DNA of 64,000 bases from Candidatus Villigracilis proximus (lineage in GTDB: Bacteria > Chloroflexota > Anaerolineae > Anaerolineales > Villigracilaceae): positions 1 through 64,000 of the forward strand of contig JADKBB010000012.1 in the NCBI GenBank assembly GCA_016715195.1. The letters are read 5' to 3'. The notes under the pieces are model-generated. The model ran no database searches. It was not told where the DNA came from and was given only the letters and a program-made list of their open reading frames with translations. The translations under genes were made by a program, and so were the position numbers. How positions within the stretch are numbered: the stretch's first letter is position 1; each line of letters starts with the position of its first letter. This document shows positions 1-8,525 of the stretch, piece by piece.

Positions 1-2
1 CC

Positions 3-904
3 TTCGACCTCGGAACTGGTTCCGTTGCTGATAAATTATCCAAGCTGAAAAAAGACCACGACGACTTCCGTACCACCGTCCTCAACGAACCCCGCGGCTC
101 AGACGTCCTCGTCGGCGCATTGCTCGTCGAACCCGCCGACCCGACCTGTCAATTCGGAGTCATCTTCTTTAACAACGTCGGCTACCTCGGCATGTGCGGA
201 CACGGCACTATCGGTCTCATTGCATCTCTTGCATATCTGGGAAAAGTCCAACCTGGCGTGATTCGGGTGGAGACTCCTGTTGGGGTTGTTGAAGCTACCT
301 TACACCGAGGGTCGAGTAGCCGCGAAGCGGCGTATCGAGACCCGTCGTTATATCCCAATAAAGTCTCCGTCCAAAACATCCCCGCTTATCGCCACTTGAC
401 TCACGTCCCTGTCACCGTTGACGGCAAAACCATCCACGGCGATGTAGCATACGGCGGCAACTGGTTCTTCCTCTGCCACGACCACGGACTTGAAATCAAC
501 ATGCAAAATCTCGAAGCGTTAACTGAATTTTCATGGCGCGTGCGTGAACAATTCATTGCAAACGGCATCACCGGCGCGAACGGCGCAGAGATTGACCACG
601 TGGAATTATTTGCGGCAACGGATGAAGCCGACAGCAAAAGCTTTGTCCTCTGCCCCGGCAAAGCCTACGACCGCTCTCCCTGCGGAACAGGCACCAGCGC
701 AAAACTCGCCTGCTTATATGGCGATGGAAAATTACAAGTGGGTCAAATCTGGAAACAACAAAGCGTCGTCGGCAGTATCTTTGAAGGCAGCGTGCAATTG
801 GATGGCGACCAAGATTATCCCGACCATCACTGGCGAAGCATGGGTCATGTCTCGAAGGCACGATTTTGGTGGATGACCGCGATCCGTTTTGGAAAGGGAT
901 TTAG
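3..904 (+). pseudogene. Proline racemase / 4-hydroxyproline epimerase family, 5'-partial, two apparent frameshifts near the 3' end
   Basis: The reading frame is open from base 3, so the true start lies before the window. The product belongs to the proline racemase family. Both catalytic cysteines are visible, in MCGHGTIG and in SPCGTGTSA, which fits a racemase/epimerase rather than the Cys-to-Thr dehydratase branch. The next gene encodes a D-amino-acid dehydrogenase, so 4-hydroxyproline epimerase is the likely role: epimerisation of trans-4-hydroxy-L-proline before oxidation. The initial frame runs to a stop at 950, but the family-like C-terminus continues in two other frames: KIIPTITGEAWVMS from 811, then GTILVDDRDPFWKGI ending at a TAG at 902-904. 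One extra base near 810 and another near 850 explain this. A palindromic element (309-343) adds about 16 residues in frame. Family call is firm; the exact substrate is inferred. Confidence 0.85.
309..343. repeat. Palindromic repeat inserted in frame in the epimerase gene
   Basis: The arms GGGTCGAGTAGCCGC (309-323) and GCGGCGTATCGAGACCC (327-343) form a near-perfect stem with a GAA loop. The element lies inside the coding frame and encodes roughly GSSSREAAYRDPS, a stretch with no counterpart expected in the family between the TPVGVVEATL strand and the following VQNIPAY strand. Confidence 0.8.
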
Positions 905-916
905 TAGAAAAAATGA

Positions 917-983
917 ACCGCAAGAGGCGCAGAGCGCGCAGAGATTTTAAAGTTCTTCTCCGCGTTCTTTGCGCCTCTGCGGT
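917..983. repeat. Inverted repeat between the epimerase and dehydrogenase genes
   Basis: The left arm, around ACCGCAAGAGGCGCA (917-931), pairs imperfectly with TGCGCCTCTGCGGT (970-983) across an A/T-rich centre. It follows the corrected epimerase stop (902-904) and ends about 20 bases before the next ATG. It could fold in the mRNA between the two genes. Confidence 0.7.
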
Positions 984-1003
984 GATTTCTTTTGGAGTTA
1001 CAC

Positions 1004-2257
1004 ATGACAACAAAATCAGATGTACTCATCATCGGCGGCGGACCTGTAGGCTTAAGCTGCGCGTATTACCTTTTGAAATCGGGGCGCAAAGTCACAATCA
1101 TTGATGCGAAAGAGATCGGCAAAGGCAGCGGATCAGGCAACGCGGGGCACATCGTGCCGAGTCATATTATTCCGCTGGCGGCGCCGGGGGTGGTGACCTC
1201 CGCTCTTAAGTGGATGCTCGACCCGGCGCACAGTCCGTTTGGGATGAAGGTCAGCCTCGACCCGAATTACATTTCATGGCTTTTGAAATTTGTGCTTGCC
1301 TGTAATGAATCCAATGTGCAGCGCAGTATCAAACCGTTGAATGACCTTGGTCAACTCAGCGCGAAGAATTTTGCGCAGATCGTTGCCGAAGAAAAATTTG
1401 ATTGCTCGTATCAGGAAAAAGGTTTGCTCTTTTTATATAAAACCGAAAAAGCTTTTCATGATGGACAACACGAAGGCGAGTTCATGCAGAAGCATGGAAT
1501 TCCTGTCAGTGTGTATGACAAAACGAAAATCCACGAGATCGAACCCGCCGCACTGGACGACATCATCGGCGGCGTGCATTTCACCGGTGACTCACATCTC
1601 AACCCTGCGGTGTTTCTCAAACTATTAAGCGACCGTGTCCGTGAGATGGGTGCAGAGATGATCGAGCATACGCCGGTCACGGGATTTGAATCAGCGGAGG
1701 GGAAAGTCAAAGTTGTAAGAACAGGCTCGGGGACGTTTGAAGCGCAGCATGTCATCCTCGCAGCTGGTGCGTTGACTCCGTCTGTTGCAAAAGATTTGAA
1801 GTTGAATATTCCCATCCAACCGGCGCGCGGATATAGCATGACGATGTCTGCGACGAAGCAGATGCCAAGCCATGCGCTCATTCTTGGCGAACGCAGAATC
1901 GCAGTCTCGCCCGTAGACGGATTGCTCCGTTTCACTGGCCGACTCGAAGTGGGCAACTACAGCATGGAACCAAATCCCGTTTGGATTCAACGCATCGAAA
2001 ACTCTGCGCGTGAATATTTGCGGCTGGATGAAAAACTCGATGTGAAAGAAACATGGGCCGGACTGCGCCCCACCACACCCGACGGTGTACCGATCATCGG
2101 GCGTTCGCCGAATCATAGCAATTTGATTCTCGCCACAGGCCACGCCATGTTGGGGCTGTCACTTGGTCCGGGCACAGGTCAGGTGGTGGCTGAGTTGGTC
2201 AATGGGCAGGAACCCGCTTTCAGTTTAAGTCCGATGCGTTTGGAGCGTTTTGGATGA
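1004..2257 (+). CDS. FAD-dependent D-amino-acid dehydrogenase (DadA-like; probable hydroxy-D-proline dehydrogenase)
   Basis: A 417-residue flavoprotein of the DAO/DadA superfamily. The N-terminus carries the dinucleotide-binding motif IIGGGPVGLSCAYYLLKSG, followed by an acidic residue ending the second strand (VTIIDAKE). The C-terminal part has the family pattern WAGLRPTTPDGVPIIG and a glycine-rich GLSLGPGTGQ that closes over FAD. ATG at 1004 is preferred over an upstream in-frame TTG at 992 because GGAG at 994-997 sits at good spacing. It follows an epimerase of the proline racemase family, so oxidation of cis-4-hydroxy-D-proline to an imine is the most economical role. General D-amino-acid oxidation is the alternative. 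No membrane segment is evident. Confidence 0.85.
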   Translation: MTTKSDVLIIGGGPVGLSCAYYLLKSGRKVTIIDAKEIGKGSGSGNAGHIVPSHIIPLAAPGVVTSALKWMLDPAHSPFGMKVSLDPNYISWLLKFVLACNESNVQRSIKPLNDLGQLSAKNFAQIVAEEKFDCSYQEKGLLFLYKTEKAFHDGQHEGEFMQKHGIPVSVYDKTKIHEIEPAALDDIIGGVHFTGDSHLNPAVFLKLLSDRVREMGAEMIEHTPVTGFESAEGKVKVVRTGSGTFEAQHVILAAGALTPSVAKDLKLNIPIQPARGYSMTMSATKQMPSHALILGERRIAVSPVDGLLRFTGRLEVGNYSMEPNPVWIQRIENSAREYLRLDEKLDVKETWAGLRPTTPDGVPIIGRSPNHSNLILATGHAMLGLSLGPGTGQVVAELVNGQEPAFSLSPMRLERFG

Positions 2258-2349
2258 GCCAAAAGTAGCAGGGAAATCCATCCTTGAGTATGGGGTGAAT
2301 ACAGTTCCATACCTCTATAATCCTTCCAACTTCTTGAGGAGGAAGGCAC

Positions 2350-3318
2350 ATGAGCAGAGTATTGATTGCTGTTTTCTTGAGTACGCTTTTATTGGCTGCG
2401 TGTGGGGTGCCCGAAACGATTGCCCCAACTTCCACATCCGAATCGAATCAAACTCCTGTGATTGAGGTGACTGTGACCCCTGAACCACCAGTTGAGGTCG
2501 TGATCAGTACGGAAGGAATGAAGGATCCGTATGGCGTTGCTGTCAATTCGCTTGGACATATTTATGTCAGTGATGCGGGAAGTAAACGCGTGCTTGTTTT
2601 CGATGCCGATGGCAGCCTGCTGGCGAAGTGGGATAAGCAGGGCAGTGGTGAAGGCGAATTCAACACACTGGGCTTTGGCGGACTGGCAATCGACGCGAAT
2701 GATCAAGTTTTCGTGGTGGATAACGCCAATTTTCGTGTTCAGAAATTTGATAAAGATGGGAACTTCCTTGCGCAATGGGGCAGCGAAGGCACTGGTGATG
2801 GGCAGTTCGTGCGCGCCATTGGTATTGCGGTGGATGTGGATGGTAATGTATATGTCACAGACGACGGCAATCCTTTTGTGCAGAAGTTCGATAACAATGG
2901 AAAATTCCTGATGAAGTTTGGTGGTGAAGGCGAAGGTGATGGAAAATTTAAACATGCCACCGGTATTGCTGTTGATCTGCAGGGGAATATGTACGTTGCT
3001 GATTATGAAACCAAATTTGTTCAGAAATTCGCGTCTGATGGCACGTTCCTGACCTCCTGGACGATGAGCGCAGATGCAAGCATCAAAGGCACGCCGGAAG
3101 GCATTGCGGTGGATGCAGACGGTAATATTTATGTCACTGATTATGATCTGGGGCGTGTGCAGGTCTTCGATGCTGAAGGGAATTTCCTTTGGGCGTTGGA
3201 TAATAAACTCATTCTGGATAGCCTCTTCAAACGTCCCACTGCGATTGCTTTTGGCAATGGAAAGATGTATGTCGTGAATCAATCTGGTGATAATATCTCG
3301 GTGGTGGAGTTTCCGTAA
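2350..3318 (+). CDS. NHL-repeat beta-propeller lipoprotein
   Basis: A 322-residue protein with a type II signal peptide: MSRVLIAVFLSTLLLAACG, lipobox LAAC, so it is probably tethered to the outer face of the membrane. A Thr/Pro-rich linker follows (about residues 22-50). The rest is built of about six NHL-type repeats of roughly 45 residues, each with the pattern GIAVD..GN.YV.D and then VQKFD..G.FL..WG. This predicts a six-bladed propeller. Such domains bind proteins, sugars or RNA, and no catalytic residues can be assigned. The start is supported by GAGGAGG a few bases upstream, and a TATAAT lies near 2316. It appears to be a single-gene unit. Confidence 0.85.
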   Translation: MSRVLIAVFLSTLLLAACGVPETIAPTSTSESNQTPVIEVTVTPEPPVEVVISTEGMKDPYGVAVNSLGHIYVSDAGSKRVLVFDADGSLLAKWDKQGSGEGEFNTLGFGGLAIDANDQVFVVDNANFRVQKFDKDGNFLAQWGSEGTGDGQFVRAIGIAVDVDGNVYVTDDGNPFVQKFDNNGKFLMKFGGEGEGDGKFKHATGIAVDLQGNMYVADYETKFVQKFASDGTFLTSWTMSADASIKGTPEGIAVDADGNIYVTDYDLGRVQVFDAEGNFLWALDNKLILDSLFKRPTAIAFGNGKMYVVNQSGDNISVVEFP

Positions 3319-3356
3319 TCAGTTTTTTGTGAATGCATGTTAGATCGTGGAAAGTG

Positions 3357-3399
3357 GTAAGTGGAAAGTATAATCAGCCGCTCATCACTTTCCACTTAC
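3357..3399. repeat. 13-bp inverted repeat at the start of the MFS gene
   Basis: GTAAGTGGAAAGT (3357-3369) and its exact reverse complement ACTTTCCACTTAC (3387-3399) are separated by 17 bases. The element covers the first codons of the longest MFS reading frame, so the annotated N-terminus may be repeat-derived. Confidence 0.75.
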
Positions 3400-4599
3400 T
3401 ATTTAATCACCTTGCCTCCTTCTTTCTTTATCATCCTCGTTTCCGTTTTTGTAGACATGCTCGGCTACGGCATTATGCTGCCGCTGCTGCCGTTCTTCGT
3501 GCAGGCACACGCCTCAGCGGGCGGCGCCGCCATCGCGGGCGGGTTGATGTCGATGTATTCCACCATTCAACTTGTCTCCGGTCCCATCCTCGGTGCGCTC
3601 TCCGACCGTTACGGGCGCAAGCCCATTTTGCTGCTTTGCCTGCTCGGCACAGGCACGTCCTACCTTCTGCTTGGACTGGCGAATTCACTCCCCATCATTT
3701 TTCTTGCGGTCTTCATTGATGGACTGACCGGCTCGAACCTGACCCTTGCCCACGCCTACGTGGCAGACACCACCAACGCTGAAAATCGCGCCAAAGGACT
3801 CAACTATTCGCAACTCGCTTTTGGATTGGGCATCATGGCCGGCCCCATCCTCGGCGGCACCCTCAGTGGATTTGGTCTCAGTGTTCCGGCGCTCATCGCA
3901 TCTTTCTTCGCCTTTGCCAACACCGCCTTCGGATTCTTTTTCCTCCCCGAATCTTTACCTCCCGAACGACGCGAGACCAGGCCGATCACACAAGTGTTTT
4001 CGTGGGCAGGCCAATTTACAAGCATCTTCCGTCAGAAAAATATTCAAAATTTTCTCGTTGTGCTTTTTCTGCTCAACCTCGCCTTTGCCGGGTTGCAGAC
4101 GAATTTTCCACTTTACTCCAATGCCCGCTTCGGCTGGACTCCTGCGCAAAATAGTTATTTCTATTTATATGTCGGTTTGTGCGGCATTTTGGTTCAAGGT
4201 GTTTTGTTCGGTAAACTGCAGACCCGTTTCGGTGAACGCAAACTCATCCCTGTGGGACTCACTTGCATGGCCATCGGTTTGGCTGGCATGGCATTTGTCC
4301 CTGCGGCATGGATGATCTTCCCCCCTGTTGCAGTCGTTGCTCTGGGAACGGGCATCAGCATTCCTTCACTGACAGCGCTGGTTTCGTTGCGCATTCCCGA
4401 TAGTGAGCAAGGCCGCTTGATGGGCGGTAACCAAACCTTGCTTGCCTTAACAAACATCTTTGGCCCCGCCATTGCAGGCATCTCTTTCGACGTCGTCGCC
4501 ATCTCAGCACCCTATTGGCTCGGAAGTTTACTTTCCATTTTTGCTTTGATGATTGCATCTGTTGGATTTTCGACTCGATCAGATTCATCCACCCCCTGA
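3361..4599 (+). CDS. Major facilitator superfamily transporter (TetA/multidrug type)
   Basis: A 412-residue polytopic membrane protein with about 12 hydrophobic segments. The first helix reads VSVFVDMLGYGIMLPLLPFF and the loop after helix 2 has MFS motif A, GALSDRYGRKP. A motif C-like GIMAGPILGG occurs in helix 5. This arrangement is typical of drug/proton antiporters of the TetA/Bcr type; the substrate cannot be deduced. The start is uncertain. The longest frame opens at GTG 3361 inside an inverted repeat, and TTG 3412, just before the first helix, is a plausible real start. No good ribosome binding site was seen for either. The convergent glycosyltransferase gene ends 6 bases downstream. 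Confidence 0.85.
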   Translation: MESIISRSSLSTYYLITLPPSFFIILVSVFVDMLGYGIMLPLLPFFVQAHASAGGAAIAGGLMSMYSTIQLVSGPILGALSDRYGRKPILLLCLLGTGTSYLLLGLANSLPIIFLAVFIDGLTGSNLTLAHAYVADTTNAENRAKGLNYSQLAFGLGIMAGPILGGTLSGFGLSVPALIASFFAFANTAFGFFFLPESLPPERRETRPITQVFSWAGQFTSIFRQKNIQNFLVVLFLLNLAFAGLQTNFPLYSNARFGWTPAQNSYFYLYVGLCGILVQGVLFGKLQTRFGERKLIPVGLTCMAIGLAGMAFVPAAWMIFPPVAVVALGTGISIPSLTALVSLRIPDSEQGRLMGGNQTLLALTNIFGPAIAGISFDVVAISAPYWLGSLLSIFALMIASVGFSTRSDSSTP

Positions 4600-4605
4600 T
4601 ATTTT

Positions 4606-5871
4606 CTACACCCAATCACGCATCACCCTCACCGCAGCCTGGACTCCGTTTTCTGTGACCAATCTTGCGCTGAGAGTTTTTGCTCTTTCGCGCATGTCAG
4701 CATCATGCAGCGACTCTTGAATCGCGTTCGCAAGTTTCTCCGCCGATAAAGTCCGCTGTGGAATCGGTTTCGGCCCGACGCCGATTTTATGAATCCGCTC
4801 GCCCCAGAAGAATTGATCAATCGCCAGCGGCATCGTGATGGTGGGAATCCCGGCATGTAAACTCGCAGAAGTTGTCCCTGCGCCGCCGTGATGTGCCGCA
4901 ACTTTAACTTTCGCGGATACAACCAGTCATGCGGCGCATATTCAATGGGGAAAATATTTTTTTGATTTAATTTCACCGTGATATTTTTCAGGGATGGTTA
5001 ATACTGCCTGAGCATTTGTAAGTTGCAAAGCTTCTTCGAGCATCGGCAAATATCCCTGCGTGCCGGGGCTTCCGAATCCAATGGCGATGGGGTTGGGGGA
5101 AGAATCAATAAATCGTTGAATTTCTAACTCGTCAACTTGTTTACTTGTTAACTCGTTTCTTCTCCAATAACCAGTGATGACCTGCTTCTCATTCCAATCT
5201 TGCGGACGGGGGACAATGTGTTTGCTGAATCCATTTAGGGTGAGAGGTTGGCGGGAAAATGTTTGAAGTGAAGGGTCTGCCCATTGGGCACGCGGCAGGC
5301 CAAAGTCCGCGTGACGCGCGTGGTTTATTTCCGAGCGCCACGAATGCCAGATGGCTTGAGTCACTGCCCAATGCGAGAACCAATTCCCGATCCCGGAAAG
5401 TGAGAAGTAAAAAGGGAGAAGTGTAGAAGGGAAACTGCGGGTTGGCGCAAGTGGCTGCAACACCGCGCGGACGGCGGGAATGCCCAAGCCTTCGGCGATG
5501 TGCGCGCCCCAGATCGTCGGCAGCCCGTGGACGAGAATATCCGAGCCGCGGCAGGCTTCGGCGGCGGTGTGTAACATGCGCCGGTAAAGCGGACGCGCTT
5601 TCTTTATAAAGTTTTGGGTGGCGCGAATCGAGTTGATGAAGTTGCGCCCAAGCGTGAGCGGAGTCTGGTCGCCTTGTTCCACAAGCAGATCAGATGGATT
5701 GCCTTCGAACGGTACAAAAGTTATTTTGCTTTCCCGAAATAAATTCGCAAACCCAACCGGCGCAGCCACGCGGACGTTATACCCCGCATCTCGCAAGCCT
5801 TCACCAAGCGCAATATACGGAGTCACATCGCCGCGAGTGCCGCTGGTAAGAAGAGTGATGGTTTTTTTCAT
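4606..5871 (-). pseudogene. UGT/MGT-family glycosyltransferase, interrupted by two compensating indels
   Basis: About 420 residues when repaired. The N-terminal half (from ATG 5871) reads MKKTITLLTSGTRGDVTPYIALG, the GT-B acceptor-domain opening of sterol/macrolide UDP-glycosyltransferases (GT1/GT28-like). The frame stops at 4942 after a run of seven A on the coding strand. Removing one A lets it read on as NIFPIEYAPHDWLYP. A missing A near 4905 then restores the original frame with KVKVAAHHGGAGTTSASLHAG, the donor-sugar HHGGAGT signature, and the end RVMRDWV. Both indels are in A-rich runs, so sequencing error is likely. Together with the adjacent methyltransferase it may decorate a lipid or secondary metabolite; this is inference. 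Confidence 0.8.
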
Positions 5872-5882
5872 AATAGTTCACA

Positions 5883-5988
5883 TCCTGAGCGGAGCCGCCG
5901 ATCTTGCGGCGTAGTCGAAGGACGGCGGATATCTTGCTACTTGTCCTTCGGCTGCGTTCCTCGCTATCGCTCGTCTCTCCGCTCAGGA
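5883..5988. repeat. Long imperfect inverted repeat between methyltransferase and glycosyltransferase genes
   Basis: TCCTGAGCGGAG (5883-5894) pairs exactly with CTCCGCTCAGGA (5977-5988). Inner segments also pair partly (GTCGAAGGAC with GTCCTTCGGC). The element fills almost all of the space between the two minus-strand genes. A related piece (CTGAGCGGAG) occurs near 55116. Confidence 0.75.
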
Positions 5989-5996
5989 CGTGGGGG

Positions 5997-6839
5997 TTAA
6001 ATTTTTTCAAACACCAAAAACCGATATTCAACAATGCCCATATGCAGACATTGCTGCAAAGCCATGCTCCCCAGCATGGACGGCAGAATCGCGTGCTTGA
6101 TCGGTAAAAGATTGCCAAGAAAAAGAATCGCGCGCGCCAGAAGATCAGGAAGATTGCGCAGACGCAAATGCGGAGTGAGTTCTTCGTTTTTGACCAAACG
6201 CAAATTATATTTTTCAGCCCACGCGGATACCTGCTCCACGGTCCGCACGCCGGGGACGTACCAGCCTTCGATGTAGGCCTTCAGCCAGTTGGATTCATTT
6301 CGCGAAAGCGGACGCGGCGTTTGGTAATCATCCACGAGGATTAATTTCCCGCCGCTGTGCAATAAACGGGCAGCCTCGCGGAAATATTTTTCAGGGTCAA
6401 CAGCATGACAAACCGCTTCGACCGAATAGACCGCATCCAGATGATTCGCGAGCGGCACGGAGGTAAAGTCACCTTCGGCAAAGAGGATTTGATCTTGTAA
6501 ATTTAATTCTTCGGCTGATCCGCGTGCCAGTTTGGCTTGCACCGGGCTGAGCGTTAATCCAAGTGCGGATTCGGGGTTTTGCAATCGCGGATAAATATAG
6601 AAGAGACTCGCGCCAACTCCGCAGCCGAGGTCTGCGAAACGCGCATGTTCGGGCGCAACTGATTCTATTTCCTTGAGAATGCGCGCGTTGGATACATTCA
6701 GCGCTTCTTCAAGAGTCTGCGCACCGTCTGTCCATAAGGAGCGGTGGATATTTTGCGCTTTGGTGGAGCTGCTGAATTTGAGAAATAAATTTGTGTTCTG
6801 ATCGTAATACGTGCGGACGGAATCTGTTGTAGTAGGCAT
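5997..6839 (-). CDS. SAM-dependent methyltransferase (class I, Methyltransf_11 type)
   Basis: A 280-residue protein with motif I FADLGCGVGASLF (about residues 68-80), an acidic post-motif region, VYSVEAVCHAV as motif II/post II, and a lid region typical of small-molecule/sterol-type methyltransferases. The longest frame begins at 6896, but those first 19 codons read through a palindromic repeat. ATG 6839 (MPTTTDSVRTYYDQNT) matches the usual N-terminus. It is followed by a glycosyltransferase on the same strand, so the two may act on one substrate. The C-terminus has a hydrophobic stretch (about residues 235-260) that could touch the membrane. Confidence 0.8.
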   Translation of the reverse strand: MPTTTDSVRTYYDQNTNLFLKFSSSTKAQNIHRSLWTDGAQTLEEALNVSNARILKEIESVAPEHARFADLGCGVGASLFYIYPRLQNPESALGLTLSPVQAKLARGSAEELNLQDQILFAEGDFTSVPLANHLDAVYSVEAVCHAVDPEKYFREAARLLHSGGKLILVDDYQTPRPLSRNESNWLKAYIEGWYVPGVRTVEQVSAWAEKYNLRLVKNEELTPHLRLRNLPDLLARAILFLGNLLPIKHAILPSMLGSMALQQCLHMGIVEYRFLVFEKI

Positions 6840-6864
6840 GTCAAAAATTATAATGCACGGAGCA

Positions 6865-7010
6865 GACGAACGAACTTCGGAAGTCTGCAATTGCAAATAT
6901 GAGTCATGAGGTTATTAAAAAGACTTCCGAAGTTTTTGTTGCAGGGCAAGACCCCTCGAAGTCTTTTTGTTGACTCTTGGCTGAGAATTCCATGCAGACT
7001 TCGGAAGTCT
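6865..7010. repeat. Cluster of ACTTCGGAAGT palindromes in a divergent intergenic region
   Basis: The 10-12 bp palindromic word ACTTCGGAAGTCT or its complement occurs near 6872, 6925 and 6992, with a degenerate copy (CCTCGAAGTCTT) near 6955. The cluster lies between the divergent methyltransferase and R2lox genes and overlaps the longest methyltransferase frame. Confidence 0.75.
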
Positions 7011-7088
7011 GGGTGAGCCCTTCCACGTAAAACTCTCCCCGTTTATACTGACCATTGCCTCTAAAAATTCTGACAACCGGAGAATCCC

Positions 7089-7985
7089 ATGTCTCATACA
7101 TCCTTCGCCACCACCACCCGTGGACTTAACCGCGACCTGCCTCCCATGCGTTTGTATGAGAAGGCCAAGAAACTCGGCATTTGGAATCCATCGGATATTG
7201 ATTTCTCAAAAGATAAACAGGACTGGTCCCGTTTTACAGATGAAGAAAAAGATCTGTGTCTCTTGCTTTTGTCCATGTTCGTGGCAGGCGAAGAAGCAGT
7301 GACCCTCGACCTGCTCCCGTTGATCCAAGCCATTGCACAGGAAGGACGCCTCGAAGAGGAAATGTTTCTGACCACTTTTCTTTTTGAAGCCAAACATACA
7401 GATTTCTTCCGCCGTTTTATGGATGAAGTGGCCGAAGCAGGCGTGGACTTAAGCCGCTACCATGGCGATAATTATCATCAGTTGTTCTATGAATCACTAC
7501 CATCCGCGCTAAATGCCCTGCGGACAGATGCTTCGCCCGCGAATCAAATCGCCGCCTCTGTCACATACAACATGGTTGTGGAAGGTGTCCTCGCGGAAAC
7601 CGGCTATCAGGCTTTCTTCACCATGCTCGAACGCAACGATCTTATGCCCGGCTTGCGAAAGGGAATCTCATTGCTCAAGCAGGATGAATCCCGTCACATT
7701 GCCTATGGCGTTTATTTATTGTCACGCCTGATCGCGGAACATCCGCAGGAATGGGATAACCTGCAAATGCAAATGAACATGCTTTTGCCTTCGGCCATTG
7801 GCGTGATCGGTGATGCCTTTGCGCGTTATAAAGTTGTGCCCTTTGGCCTGGTGGAAGAGGACTTTGTCAATTACGCCATGAGTCAATTTAGCAAACGCTT
7901 TGAACGTTTGGAAAAAGCCAAAGGCCAATCGTTGGATGAAATTAACCGCGCAACCAAACAGATCATCGAATCCGGAGATTCGTAA
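7089..7985 (+). CDS. R2-like ligand-binding oxidase (R2lox), Mn/Fe type
   Basis: A 298-residue ferritin-like protein of the ribonucleotide reductase R2 superfamily. All expected metal ligands are visible: E68, E100 and H103 (EAKH), E165, E200 and H203 (DESRH). V71 and Y160 lie where characterised R2lox proteins form the Val-Tyr ether crosslink. This separates it from true R2 subunits, and no large RNR subunit is nearby. Family members bind a long-chain fatty acid and carry a Mn/Fe cofactor; the physiological substrate is unknown. ATG 7089 follows GGAGA at good spacing. A plausible promoter with TATACT lies near 7039. It is followed closely by a Nudix gene and a heparinase-like gene, probably as one transcript. 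Confidence 0.88.
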   Translation: MSHTSFATTTRGLNRDLPPMRLYEKAKKLGIWNPSDIDFSKDKQDWSRFTDEEKDLCLLLLSMFVAGEEAVTLDLLPLIQAIAQEGRLEEEMFLTTFLFEAKHTDFFRRFMDEVAEAGVDLSRYHGDNYHQLFYESLPSALNALRTDASPANQIAASVTYNMVVEGVLAETGYQAFFTMLERNDLMPGLRKGISLLKQDESRHIAYGVYLLSRLIAEHPQEWDNLQMQMNMLLPSAIGVIGDAFARYKVVPFGLVEEDFVNYAMSQFSKRFERLEKAKGQSLDEINRATKQIIESGDS

Positions 7986-7988
7986 GTC

Positions 7989-8525
7989 ATGCCGCTGAAA
8001 CCGTGGAAAATTCTTGAGTCGAATTACGTCCGCCCGAGGTATCGGTTTGATAAAGTGGAATTGCCAAATGGTAAATTTCTCGAAGCCACCGCGCTTGAAT
8101 TCCGCACCTGGGCATCGGTGCTGGCGCTGACAAAGAATCAGGAAGTTGTTTTGGTCCGGCAATTTCGGCACGGCGCTCAGGATATTTGCTGGGAATTCCC
8201 CGGCGGAGTGGTGGAAGATGGCGAGAGTCCGCTGGTTGGGGTGCAGCGTGAACTTTCTGAAGAAACAGGGTACACAACTTCAAACATTATCGAAGTTGGA
8301 AAGTTCTATCCAAACCCCGCGCTGCAAACAAATCTCATGTATGCTTATCTGGCGTACGATGTTGAAAAAACCGCCATTCAGGAATTCGATGATGCCGAAG
8401 ATATCGAAGTGCATCTTGTGCCATTGGATGAATTGATCGCCATGACCAAACGCGGAGAATTTCTGCACGGATTACAAGTTGCGGTTTTGTTTCACGCCCT
8501 CGCTTATTTGGATCGCATTAAATAA
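7989..8525 (+). CDS. Nudix hydrolase (ADP-ribose pyrophosphatase-like)
   Basis: A 178-residue protein with a full Nudix box at residues 73-95: G73, E79, then RELSEETGY from R87. The upstream strand VVLVRQFRHG and the pattern ICWEFPGG are typical of the ADP-ribose/NDP-sugar pyrophosphatase subgroup, so it probably hydrolyses a nucleoside diphosphate linked to a sugar. It starts 3 bases after the R2lox stop and ends directly against the next ATG, which indicates translational coupling in a three-gene unit. Substrate specificity is not readable from the sequence. Confidence 0.85.
   Translation: MPLKPWKILESNYVRPRYRFDKVELPNGKFLEATALEFRTWASVLALTKNQEVVLVRQFRHGAQDICWEFPGGVVEDGESPLVGVQRELSEETGYTTSNIIEVGKFYPNPALQTNLMYAYLAYDVEKTAIQEFDDAEDIEVHLVPLDELIAMTKRGEFLHGLQVAVLFHALAYLDRIK

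Noticed and set aside
7089..7985. Ribonucleotide reductase R2 subunit
   Set aside because: The Val71/Tyr160 crosslink pair and lack of a nearby large subunit favour R2lox.
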